Assembly: GCA_016290295.1 (NCBI GenBank)
Contig: JAEETJ010000007.1
Coordinates: 1-64,000 of the forward strand
DNA from: Bacteroidales bacterium
Lineage (GTDB): Bacteria > Bacteroidota > Bacteroidia > Bacteroidales > WCHB1-69
Length of the DNA stretch: 64,000 bases
Reading direction: 5' to 3'
Position 1 is the first letter of the stretch; each line of letters starts with the position of its first letter. Under the pieces are notes generated by a model. The model made no database searches. It worked only from the letters and a program-made list of their open reading frames with translations, and was not told the DNA's origin. The position numbers were made by a program, and so were the translations under genes. Positions 53,144-60,315 of the stretch are shown piece after piece.

Positions 53144-53576
53144 TATCATTGTTGATACTGGCTTTTGGCGCGCTTTGTGTGACCCCAATGATGCGTATTA
53201 CAATGCTTCTTTGGAGATACATGACAAGTTTTTTGGACGGAATGGGTATAGGGTATTAATACCTTATCCATCTATGTATGAATTGATAAACACAAAATTT
53301 GTCAAAAACAAAACCCAATTGAAGCAACTGGATAAGGAAATTGCCGATTCGTATACCATCTCCAAGGTCTATGATGAAAAGTATAGAGATAATGCTTACA
53401 AGGAAATGATCCAATCCAAAAGAAGCCTTAGTCTTGTTGATTGTATTATTCGAGCTATGGTGGAAGATAGCTCATTGAAGATCAAGGGACTTGTGACATT
53501 CAACGTCGGAGATTTTTCTGATATTTGCCAAAAACAAAACGTTGAAGTCATCTTTTCTTCCAATAATGCAATTTAA
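53136..53576 (+). CDS. PIN-domain ribonuclease-like protein, putative toxin
   Basis: PIN domains are metal-dependent RNases and the toxins of VapBC-like modules. The first acid is D7 in NIIVDTGFWRALCDPNDAYY; a conserved Glu follows in YPSMYELINTK; the third acidic site is SLVDCIIRAMVED; and VTFNVGDFSDIC the last. At 146 residues it has the usual size. Partner is probably the overlapping upstream gene. Confidence 0.8.
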   Translation: MVNIIVDTGFWRALCDPNDAYYNASLEIHDKFFGRNGYRVLIPYPSMYELINTKFVKNKTQLKQLDKEIADSYTISKVYDEKYRDNAYKEMIQSKRSLSLVDCIIRAMVEDSSLKIKGLVTFNVGDFSDICQKQNVEVIFSSNNAI

Positions 53577-53622
53577 TTAGAGATACAAAGGCTGTTATTT
53601 ATTTAAATAAGCAAACTTAATT

Positions 53623-54621
53623 ATGCTTACCATCATCTGCCCCATATACAATGAGGAAAAGTACATTGCAAAGTGTATAGAAAGCATCATGCAACAGGAT
53701 TATCCCAAAGAGGATTTGGAGGTTCTTTTTGTGGACGGCATGAGCTCCGACCGAACCAGGGAAATTATTGCCGAATATCTGCCACAATGCCCTTACCTGA
53801 GGGTGCTTGACAATCCGCAAAAGATTGTGCCCTACGCCATGAACAAAGGCATCAGCGAGGCCAAGGGCGACATCATTATGCGCATTGATGCCCATACCTT
53901 TTATGAACCCAACTATTGCTCTGCTATCGTAAAACGCTTGAAAGAACTGGATGCCGATAATGTGGGGTGTGTGTGCAAAACCGATGTACTGAATAAAACC
54001 CCAAAAACACTGGCCATCCGCGAAGTGCTGAGCAATAAATTCGGTGTGGGCAATTCCGCCTTCCGCACAGGTATAGATGGCGTGAAAGAGGTGGATACCG
54101 TGCCTTTCGGTTGCTGGCCTAAACGGGTGTTTGAGAAATATGGTTTGTATGATGTCCGTTTAGTGCGCAACCAGGATATCGAGCTTAGCAAGCGCATCAT
54201 CAACGGCGGCGGCAAAATCTATATCATCCCCGACACTTTTTGCACTTACTTGGCTCGTGAAACGTTCAGTGCTTTAGCGAAGAATAACTTCGGCAACGGC
54301 AAGTGGAACATTTTAACTGTATTTTATACGAAGCAGATGAAATCCCTTTCTCTGCGTCACTTCATCCCGCTGCTGTTTGTATTGGGACTGATTGTTCCCA
54401 CTTTGGTCGGCATCTTCTGGCATCCGGCTTTATGGCTGTCCGCCTTTGTTTTGTTAGCTTATCTGATGGCTCTCGGCACCGTCAGTTCAAAGCTCGCCCG
54501 GCAAAAACATCTGAATTTCTTTTACCTTCTCTGGAGTTTCATCACCCTCCATTGCAGCTACGGATGGGGCTCCCTAATGGGTATATTATCCTTACCCTTT
54601 AAGAACAACAACCCCTCCTAA
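53623..54621 (+). CDS. Glycosyltransferase family 2 with C-terminal membrane helices
   Basis: GT-A fold enzyme. IICPIYNEEKYIAKCIESIM and VLFVDGMSSDRTREIIAEYL bind the nucleotide sugar; IMRIDAHTFYEP is the DxD-like element; RNQDIELSKRIINGGGKIY is the acceptor motif. Two or three hydrophobic helices fill about residues 245-325. After the PIN insert, higher GC and repeat-rich spacers return from this gene onwards. Confidence 0.88.
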   Translation: MLTIICPIYNEEKYIAKCIESIMQQDYPKEDLEVLFVDGMSSDRTREIIAEYLPQCPYLRVLDNPQKIVPYAMNKGISEAKGDIIMRIDAHTFYEPNYCSAIVKRLKELDADNVGCVCKTDVLNKTPKTLAIREVLSNKFGVGNSAFRTGIDGVKEVDTVPFGCWPKRVFEKYGLYDVRLVRNQDIELSKRIINGGGKIYIIPDTFCTYLARETFSALAKNNFGNGKWNILTVFYTKQMKSLSLRHFIPLLFVLGLIVPTLVGIFWHPALWLSAFVLLAYLMALGTVSSKLARQKHLNFFYLLWSFITLHCSYGWGSLMGILSLPFKNNNPS

Positions 54622-54690
54622 TCCTGTAATCCTGTAATCCATCATCCTCTAATCCTCCTAACCCTCCTAATCCCATAATCTTTCACCAAC
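54622..54690. repeat. Inverted GGATTACAG array
   Basis: ATCCTGTAATCCTGTAATCC, then ATCCTCTAATCCTCCTAACC and TCCCATAATC words fill the spacer. First dense array after a gap of about 29 kb without one. Confidence 0.75.
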
Positions 54691-54691
54691 C

Positions 54692-55900
54692 ATGTTTAAC
54701 ATCAACTCATTCATCGCCAACAACATCACCCTGCGTCCGCAATCCATGTTTTTGCAGGACATAGAAAATAACCGCAAGCAGTTGACCCGTGAAATAGAAG
54801 GCAAAAGTGTGCTCGTCATTGGCGGTGCTGGCACCATCGGTTCTTCTTATATTCGTGCTCTGTTGCCCTTCAAACCCTCAAAACTCGTGGTGGTGGATAT
54901 TAGCGAGAACGGCCTCACTGAACTGACTCGTGACTTGCGCTCTACCTACGGGATGTATGTGCCCGAGGATTACCGTACTTATCCGCTTAGTTACGCTGAC
55001 CCCATTTTCGAGAAAATCTTCCGCAAGGAAGGCGGCTTCGACATCGTGGCCAACTTTTCGGCCCATAAGCATGTGCGTAGCGAAAAAGACCAATTTTCGG
55101 TGGAGGCGCTAATAGAGAATAATGTGCTGAAAGCACGTAAACTCCTGAATCTGTTGGCGGAAATGCCACCCAAACATTTCTTCTGTGTGAGTACCGACAA
55201 GGCTGCCAATCCCGTGAATGTGATGGGCTGCAGCAAAAAGGTGATGGAGGAAATGATTATGGCCTACTCGAAAAAATTCAAGGTATGTACCGCACGTTTC
55301 GCCAATGTGGCATTCAGCAATGGTTCGCTGCTGGCTGGTTTTGTGGAACGGATGATGAAACACCAACCGATGAGTTCGCCCAGCGATGTGAAGCGCTATT
55401 TTGTCAGTCCCGAGGAAAGCGGACAAATTTGCATGCTGGCCTGTATGTTAGGCAATAGCGGCGAAATTTTCTTCCCAAAACTTGGGGAGGAGCAGATGAT
55501 GACTTTTTCCAGTATATGCGACAAGTTTTTAAGTTTGCAAGGATACAAAATCAAATATTGCCAGAGCGAAGAGGAAGCCCGTAAATTTGCCGCTGAAATG
55601 CCCGCCGACAGTGATACTTATCCGGTTTATTATTTCCGTTCTGACACTACGGGAGAGAAAGATTTCGAGGAGTTTTATATTCCTGGTGAGAAACTGAATA
55701 TGGACAGATTTTCTTCTCTTGGAGTGATTGAGGAATATCCTTGTAAGACTATTGAGGAAATTGACCACTATTTCTCAAAATTGCAACTGCTTTTCACTCA
55801 GCCTGACTTCACCAAAGCTAATGTGGTAACCCTGCTCAAAGACTTTGTCCCGAACTTCGAACACGAAGAAAAAGGCCGCAATCTCGACCAAAAAATGTAA
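54692..55900 (+). CDS. Nucleotide-sugar dehydratase/epimerase (CapD/Polysacc_synt_2-like)
   Basis: An extended SDR of 402 residues, similar to UDP-GlcNAc 4,6-dehydratases/5-epimerases. NAD motif VIGGAGTIGSSYIRALL; the catalytic region is CVSTDKAANPVNVMGCSKKV, with the Met-Gly-x-Ser-Lys element; FSNGSLLAGFVERMMKHQP and SPSDVKRYFVSPEES are family signatures. It has an N-terminal extension of about 35 residues. Product unknown, likely a 6-deoxy-amino sugar that the sugar transferase next door uses. Confidence 0.85.
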   Translation: MFNINSFIANNITLRPQSMFLQDIENNRKQLTREIEGKSVLVIGGAGTIGSSYIRALLPFKPSKLVVVDISENGLTELTRDLRSTYGMYVPEDYRTYPLSYADPIFEKIFRKEGGFDIVANFSAHKHVRSEKDQFSVEALIENNVLKARKLLNLLAEMPPKHFFCVSTDKAANPVNVMGCSKKVMEEMIMAYSKKFKVCTARFANVAFSNGSLLAGFVERMMKHQPMSSPSDVKRYFVSPEESGQICMLACMLGNSGEIFFPKLGEEQMMTFSSICDKFLSLQGYKIKYCQSEEEARKFAAEMPADSDTYPVYYFRSDTTGEKDFEEFYIPGEKLNMDRFSSLGVIEEYPCKTIEEIDHYFSKLQLLFTQPDFTKANVVTLLKDFVPNFEHEEKGRNLDQKM

Positions 55901-55904
55901 CCCC

Positions 55905-56015
55905 TAACATTAAAGTCTCCCCTCGAGCATAGCGAGACTCCCCTTTGGGCACGGCCCACTCCCCTCGAGCACGCAGTGCGAGACTCCCCAAAATCCTCCT
56001 AACCCTTTAACACCC
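55905..56015. repeat. Composite palindromic element (inverted)
   Basis: Fourth composite copy: TCTCCCCTCGAGC-ATA-GCGAG, CTTTGGGCACGGCCCACTCC (core GGGC-ACG-GCCC) and CGAGCAC-GCA-GTGCGAG, then AATCCTCCTAACCC. The middle core differs from TGGAC-TTT-GTCCA at both arms yet still pairs. Confidence 0.8.
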
Positions 56016-56024
56016 CCAAAAACA

Positions 56025-56714
56025 ATGTACCATTTCATCAAACGCTCTTTCGACATCCTCATGTCCCTCATTGCCATCCTCTGTATCAGCTGGCTGCTGA
56101 TTCCCATTATAATCGTCCTGCTTTGCACGGGTGAGCACTATATATTTTACAAACAAATGAGAGTAGGGAAGGGCGGCAAGCTGTTTGCCGTGCTGAAATT
56201 TGCCACCATGTTGAAGGACAGTCCCAATATTGGCGCAGGATTGGTCACCATGCGTAACGATCCGCGTGTGTTTCCTTTTGGCAGGTTCCTGCGTAAGACC
56301 AAGCTCAATGAGATACCACAGTTGTTCAATGTTTTGTTGGGGAGTATGAGTATTGTGGGACCACGTCCTATGGTGCAACCCGACTACGATGCATACACCG
56401 ACGATGCCAAGGAATGTTACAATGCCATGACACCGGGTTTGTCGGGTATAGGCAGTATTGTGTTCCGCGACGAGGAGTATTACATTTCCAAGGCCAAAGA
56501 CCCGATGGTGTTTTTGCGCCAATATATCCAACCATACAAAGGCTCATTGGAGGTATGGTATTTCCATAATCGTAGCTTATGGGTGGATTTTAAGATTATT
56601 TTCTTGACGGTTTGGGTAATTCTTTTCCCAAAAAGTGAGTTAGCCTACCGCTTTTTCCCCACCTTGCCCAGGAAAGACTTCAATCAGGTGGTGGAGGAGT
56701 TTAATAGGGGGTGA
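56025..56714 (+). CDS. Initiating undecaprenyl-phosphate sugar phosphotransferase (WcaJ/PglC-type)
   Basis: Transfers the first sugar-1-phosphate to undecaprenyl phosphate. One N-terminal re-entrant or membrane helix (FDILMSLIAILCISWLLIP), then YKQMRVGKGGKLFAVLKFAT, DPRVFPFGRFLRKTKLNEIP and QLFNVLLGSMSIVGPRPM, the family signature. At 229 residues it is the short, monotopic form. It is the last gene of the capsule locus, a common place for the initiating enzyme in Bacteroides. Confidence 0.93.
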   Translation: MYHFIKRSFDILMSLIAILCISWLLIPIIIVLLCTGEHYIFYKQMRVGKGGKLFAVLKFATMLKDSPNIGAGLVTMRNDPRVFPFGRFLRKTKLNEIPQLFNVLLGSMSIVGPRPMVQPDYDAYTDDAKECYNAMTPGLSGIGSIVFRDEEYYISKAKDPMVFLRQYIQPYKGSLEVWYFHNRSLWVDFKIIFLTVWVILFPKSELAYRFFPTLPRKDFNQVVEEFNRG

Positions 56715-56945
56715 GAAGGTTAGAAAGGTTAGAAGGGTTAGGTGGATTAATGGATTTTGGATTACAGGATTACAGGATTAATGGATTACAGGATTACGGG
56801 ATTACAGGATTATAGGGTTAGGAGGGTTAGGAAGGTTAGTTTTGAATTTTGAATTTTGAATTTTGAATTCCGCCCCCTGACATCCCCCATCCCCCATCAA
56901 ACATCAAACATCAAACATCATACATCCCCCATCCCCCATCATCTG
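56715..56945. repeat. Mosaic of GGTTAGAAGG, GGATTACAG, GAATTTT and CATCAAA words
   Basis: In order: GAAGGTTAGAAAGGTTAGAAG, about seven GGATTACAG words, GGTTAGGAGGGTTAGGAAGG, four TTTGAATTTTGAATT words and then CCCCCATC / CATCAAACATCAAACATC words. It marks the end of the capsule locus. No gene is seen in it. Confidence 0.8.
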
Positions 56946-56966
56946 GTTACTTTTGAAAATTGATCT

Positions 56967-57032
56967 TTGCCCATATCTTGAAAAAAAATCAAGTTGTGGG
57001 CAAGTTTATATGATTAATAATTGCCCATATCT
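56967..57032 (+). promoter_or_regulatory. Iterated operator-like motif before the DUF234-like ATPase gene
   Basis: TTGCCCATATCT occurs at 56967-56978 and again at 57021-57032; the core TGGGCAA (inverse) lies between at 56997-57003. The order is forward, reverse, forward. The set ends 12 bases before the -7 box. It may bind an autoregulator. Confidence 0.5.
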
Positions 57033-57043
57033 AATAATTTTTG

Positions 57044-57051
57044 TATTTTTG
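57044..57051 (+). promoter_or_regulatory. -7 promoter element of the DUF234-like ATPase gene
   Basis: TATTTTTG fits TAnnTTTG, 23 bases before the ATG at 57074. This places the transcription start downstream of the in-frame TTG at 57041 and rules that codon out as start. Confidence 0.6.
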
Positions 57052-57073
57052 CGGCATCAAAAATAATGGAAAT

Positions 57074-58501
57074 ATGAATAACATCATTGCAAGAAACGCT
57101 GAGATAAAAATATTAGAACGTAAATACCGTTCCAATAAATCGGAATTTGTCATGGTCTATGGTCGTCGTCGTATTGGTAAGACTTTTCTTGTAAACAATG
57201 TTTTTTCAGATAGGTTTACGTTCACATTTGTGGGCGCTAGAAAACAAAAGCCGCAAGTTCAGCTGCGACGTTTTGCCGACCAATTGAAAGTCTTCAGCAA
57301 TTCCGCATACGCACCCGCACTGGGTTGTTGGGAAGATGCGTTTAAGGAACTACGTATTCTGATAGAACGAAGACCTAAGGAGGAGAAAAAAGTCATTTTC
57401 TTCGATGAAATGCCTTGGATAGATACTCCTCATAGTTCTTTTGTGGAAGCATTGGAATATTTTTGGAATGCTTGGGCAGCCCAGCGTAATGATATTCTTT
57501 TTATAGCTTGTGGTTCAGCAACATCATGGATGGTAAATAAACTCATCAAGAATCCAGGCGGACTTCACAATAGGATTACCGAGCAGATATATTTACGTCC
57601 TTTTCGTTTGGGTGAATGTGAGGAATATCTTCACAATAACGGATGTTTGTGGGACAAATATACCATTTTGCAATGTTATATGGCAATGGGAGGTGTGCCG
57701 TATTATATGAGTTTGTTGAATCCAGAACAGAGCCTTGCTCAAAATATCGATTGCTTGTTTTTTAAGAAAAATGCTCCTATGCGCGAGGAGTTTGATGAAT
57801 TGTTCAACGCTTTATTCAGCCAAGCGGATAAATATATTGTTGTAGTAAAAGCTCTTGCAGCCAATAGGGAAGGTTTGCTGCGTGCTGAAATCATTGAAAA
57901 AACAAAAATGTCGGGAGGTAGCTTGACAAAAATTTTGGACAACCTTGAAAGATGCGATTTTATTGAGACATACGCCCATTTCAAGTCATCGGTACGCAAT
58001 ACATTGTATCGTATCAGTGACCCTTATACACTTTTTTACTTCAAGTTCCTGTACCACAAAAATACTAAGAATGAGCATTGGTGGACCAATAATATGCACT
58101 CTCATTCCGTAGAAGCGTGGCAAGGTTTCAGTTTTGAGACCCTTTGCATGGCTCATCTTGAGCAAATCAAACAAAAATTGGGCATTAATGGCATTGCAAC
58201 AGAGGTAAGTACATGGAGAAAGACTGGTGAAAAGGTCGATAAAGGCACACAAATAGATTTACTCATTGACCGTTCAGATAGAGTTATCAATCTTTGTGAG
58301 ATGAAATTTTCCAAAGAACCATACCCGATAACAAAGGATTATGAGACGACTTTGCGCAATCGGATGGTTATTTTCAAAGCGGAAACAAAAACAAGAAAAA
58401 GCTTATCTACCACAATGATCACGACATACGGAATTCTTCAAGGAATTCATTCTGGTATTGTACAAAATGAAGTTATAATGGAGGATTTGTTCAAAATTTA
58501 A
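57074..58501 (+). CDS. AAA ATPase with DUF234-like C-terminus
   Basis: Archaeal-type STAND/AAA ATPase common in Bacteroidota, function unknown. Walker A GRRRIGKT at 30-37; Walker B VIFFDEMPWID; a sensor region ACGSATSWM; winged-helix middle part MSGGSLTKILDNLERCDFIE; C-terminal DUF234/PD-(D/E)XK-like domain with RKTGEKVDKGTQIDLLIDRS and INLCEMKFSKEPY, where D...E-x-K could be a nuclease site. The ATG at 57074 is used. Monocistronic with its own promoter. Confidence 0.85.
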   Translation: MNNIIARNAEIKILERKYRSNKSEFVMVYGRRRIGKTFLVNNVFSDRFTFTFVGARKQKPQVQLRRFADQLKVFSNSAYAPALGCWEDAFKELRILIERRPKEEKKVIFFDEMPWIDTPHSSFVEALEYFWNAWAAQRNDILFIACGSATSWMVNKLIKNPGGLHNRITEQIYLRPFRLGECEEYLHNNGCLWDKYTILQCYMAMGGVPYYMSLLNPEQSLAQNIDCLFFKKNAPMREEFDELFNALFSQADKYIVVVKALAANREGLLRAEIIEKTKMSGGSLTKILDNLERCDFIETYAHFKSSVRNTLYRISDPYTLFYFKFLYHKNTKNEHWWTNNMHSHSVEAWQGFSFETLCMAHLEQIKQKLGINGIATEVSTWRKTGEKVDKGTQIDLLIDRSDRVINLCEMKFSKEPYPITKDYETTLRNRMVIFKAETKTRKSLSTTMITTYGILQGIHSGIVQNEVIMEDLFKI

Positions 58502-58504
58502 GTT

Positions 58505-58692
58505 ATTCCACCAATCTCCCCTAACCCTCCTCCCCCGTCATCCTTTCATCCTGTAATCCCTTCATCCTGTAATCCCTTCATCCCGTAATCCCTTCATCCC
58601 GTAATCCTGTCATCCCGTAATCCTGTAATCCATCATCCCGTAATCCTGTAATCCCTCCCCCCTCTCCCCTCGAGCGTAGCGAGACTCCCCCT
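58505..58692. repeat. Inverted GGATTACAG array with half composite element
   Basis: Some sixteen ATCCTGTA / ATCCCGTA / TTCATCC words in one orientation, followed by CTCCCCTCGAGCGTAGCGAG, one module of the composite element (core GC-GTA-GC). No gene is present. Confidence 0.8.
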
Positions 58693-58724
58693 AACCTTAC
58701 TCTCTTTCCTATAAAAAAATCCAC

Positions 58725-58774
58725 AAAGTTTTAACTATATCGAAAACTTTTCGTATTTTTGCAAAAAGTTTTAA
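58725..58774 (+). promoter_or_regulatory. Promoter with iterated AAAGTTTT operator-like motif
   Basis: AAAGTTTTAA at 58725-58734 and 58765-58774 are exact direct repeats, with the inverse AAAACTTT at 58743-58750 inside the palindrome CGAAAACTTTTCG (58741-58753). The -7 box TATTTTTG is at 58754-58761, so the motifs surround it. The order forward, reverse, forward mirrors the set before the other ATPase gene. Confidence 0.6.
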
Positions 58775-58776
58775 TT

Positions 58777-59976
58777 ATGGAGATAATAAACAGAGAGGAA
58801 TATATTGGCAAAATAAATGCTCAGTTAGGGAAAGGAGAGGCTATTGTGTTGACAGGTCATAGGCGAGCAGGCAAGAGTTGTGTGCTTGAATCTGTTGCCC
58901 AACGACTGAAAAACAAAGGTCATGTGATATACTTGGATATGGAAGATCCAAATAATGCGGATATCACAACTTTTCGTGAACTACATGATTTTGTCCAAAA
59001 AAATTCGCAATCCGATACCCAAAACTATTTGTTTATTGATGAGGTGCAGGAAATCAAGCAGTTTGAAAAAACTTTGCGCTTTTTCGTGAAACAGGATAAT
59101 TTTGATGTGATTGTGACGGGTAGTAATGCCTCCATGTTGTCGAGTGACATAGCTTCTTCTTTTGCGGGCAGATATAGCCAGGTTCATATCGGCAGTTTGG
59201 ACTACAGCGAGTTTTTGAAATTTTATTCTCTTGAGGATTCAAATGCCGTCTTTTCCCAGTATTTACGATGGGGAGGACTACCGTTTCTGCATCGTATAGC
59301 TTTGACGGATGTTCGTACACGAACGGATTATATAGGCAGTATTTACGATACTATTTTCGTGAAGGATATTGTCCGCCGCCGCCAAATTCGCAATGTGACT
59401 TTTTTAGATAATTTAGCACATTTTATAGCCGATAACAGTGGTAAAATATTTTCAGCCCATAGTATTGCTAAGTATATGAAAGGCATGGATAAATCAGTAT
59501 CGGCTAATACGGTGTCTGATTATATGGAGGCTCTGTGTGATACTTATCTGATTGACAAAGTGAAACGATACGACATCAAAGGAAAACAGGTCTTTGAACA
59601 GCAAGAAAAATACTATTTCGAGGATATTGGCATCCGCAATTACTTGTGCAATGATAAGCGCAATACCGACATAGAGAAGATACTTGAAGGTGCTGTTTAT
59701 CTGAAGCTCAAGCAGAGTGGATTTGATGTCTATGTTGGGCAGTTGAATGGCAAAGAAGTTGACTTTGTGGCAAAACGAGGCGATGAGGTGCTTTATGTAC
59801 AGGTTTCGGTCAGTGTGACTGCCCCTGAAACTTATGAGCGGGAGTTTGGCAATTTGAAACTTATCAGAGACAATTACCCGAAGTATGTCGTCACCATGGA
59901 TCCCAATGCCACTTTGATTCATGATTCAGGTATCATTGTCTGTCCTGCCAAGGACTTTATGCAAAAGGACATATAG
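58777..59976 (+). CDS. AAA ATPase with DUF4143 domain
   Basis: AAA_14/DUF4143 protein of 399 residues, function unknown. Walker A GHRRAGKS at 27-34; Walker B NYLFIDEVQEI; sensor VIVTGSNASML; then GRYSQVHIGSLDYSEFLKFY and the middle part GGLPFLHRIAL. The C-terminal DUF4143 region has KYYFEDIGIRNYLCN and GKEVDFVAKRGDEVLYVQVS, an E-V-D-F...Q-V nuclease-like pattern. Start ATG at 58777; an in-frame TTG at 58759 lies inside the promoter box. Confidence 0.87.
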   Translation: MEIINREEYIGKINAQLGKGEAIVLTGHRRAGKSCVLESVAQRLKNKGHVIYLDMEDPNNADITTFRELHDFVQKNSQSDTQNYLFIDEVQEIKQFEKTLRFFVKQDNFDVIVTGSNASMLSSDIASSFAGRYSQVHIGSLDYSEFLKFYSLEDSNAVFSQYLRWGGLPFLHRIALTDVRTRTDYIGSIYDTIFVKDIVRRRQIRNVTFLDNLAHFIADNSGKIFSAHSIAKYMKGMDKSVSANTVSDYMEALCDTYLIDKVKRYDIKGKQVFEQQEKYYFEDIGIRNYLCNDKRNTDIEKILEGAVYLKLKQSGFDVYVGQLNGKEVDFVAKRGDEVLYVQVSVSVTAPETYEREFGNLKLIRDNYPKYVVTMDPNATLIHDSGIIVCPAKDFMQKDI

Positions 59977-59984
59977 CGTTATAT

Positions 59985-60145
59985 AATCCATCATTCCTCT
60001 AATCTATCATCCTATCATCCCGTAATCCTGTCATCCCGTAATCCTGTCATCCCGTAATCCTGTCATCCCGTAATCCTGTCATCCCGTAATCCTATAATCC
60101 CGTAATCCTGTAACCCCCCATCCCTTCACCCCGTAATCCTCCCTC
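59985..60145. repeat. Inverted GGATTACAG array (TCATCCCGTAATCCTG units)
   Basis: Regular 16-base double words TCATCCCGTAATCCTG occur about five times, flanked by looser ATCCTATAATCCCGTAATCC words. The most regular array in the window. The rest of the spacer to 60230 has no gene. Confidence 0.8.
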
Positions 60146-60230
60146 CTTATCAACACTCTCCTGTTGATAACTTCCCCCATTTTGTTCATATTTCCTACGG
60201 AATTCCAACTTTTTCATCCGTATTTTTCCC

Positions 60231-60238
60231 TAATTTTG
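60231..60238 (+). promoter_or_regulatory. -7 promoter element of the secreted multidomain protein gene
   Basis: TAATTTTG fits TAnnTTTG, 78 bases before the ATG at 60316. Confidence 0.5.
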
Positions 60239-60315
60239 TACCCTTAATATAAATATATTGTATTAAGTGCAATTATTTGAAAATCAACAATATAAATAAT
60301 TAAAATAAAACACGT

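Noticed and set aside
57041..57073. Earlier TTG start of the DUF234-like ATPase gene
   Set aside because: It overlaps the -7 promoter box at 57044-57051, so it would not be transcribed.
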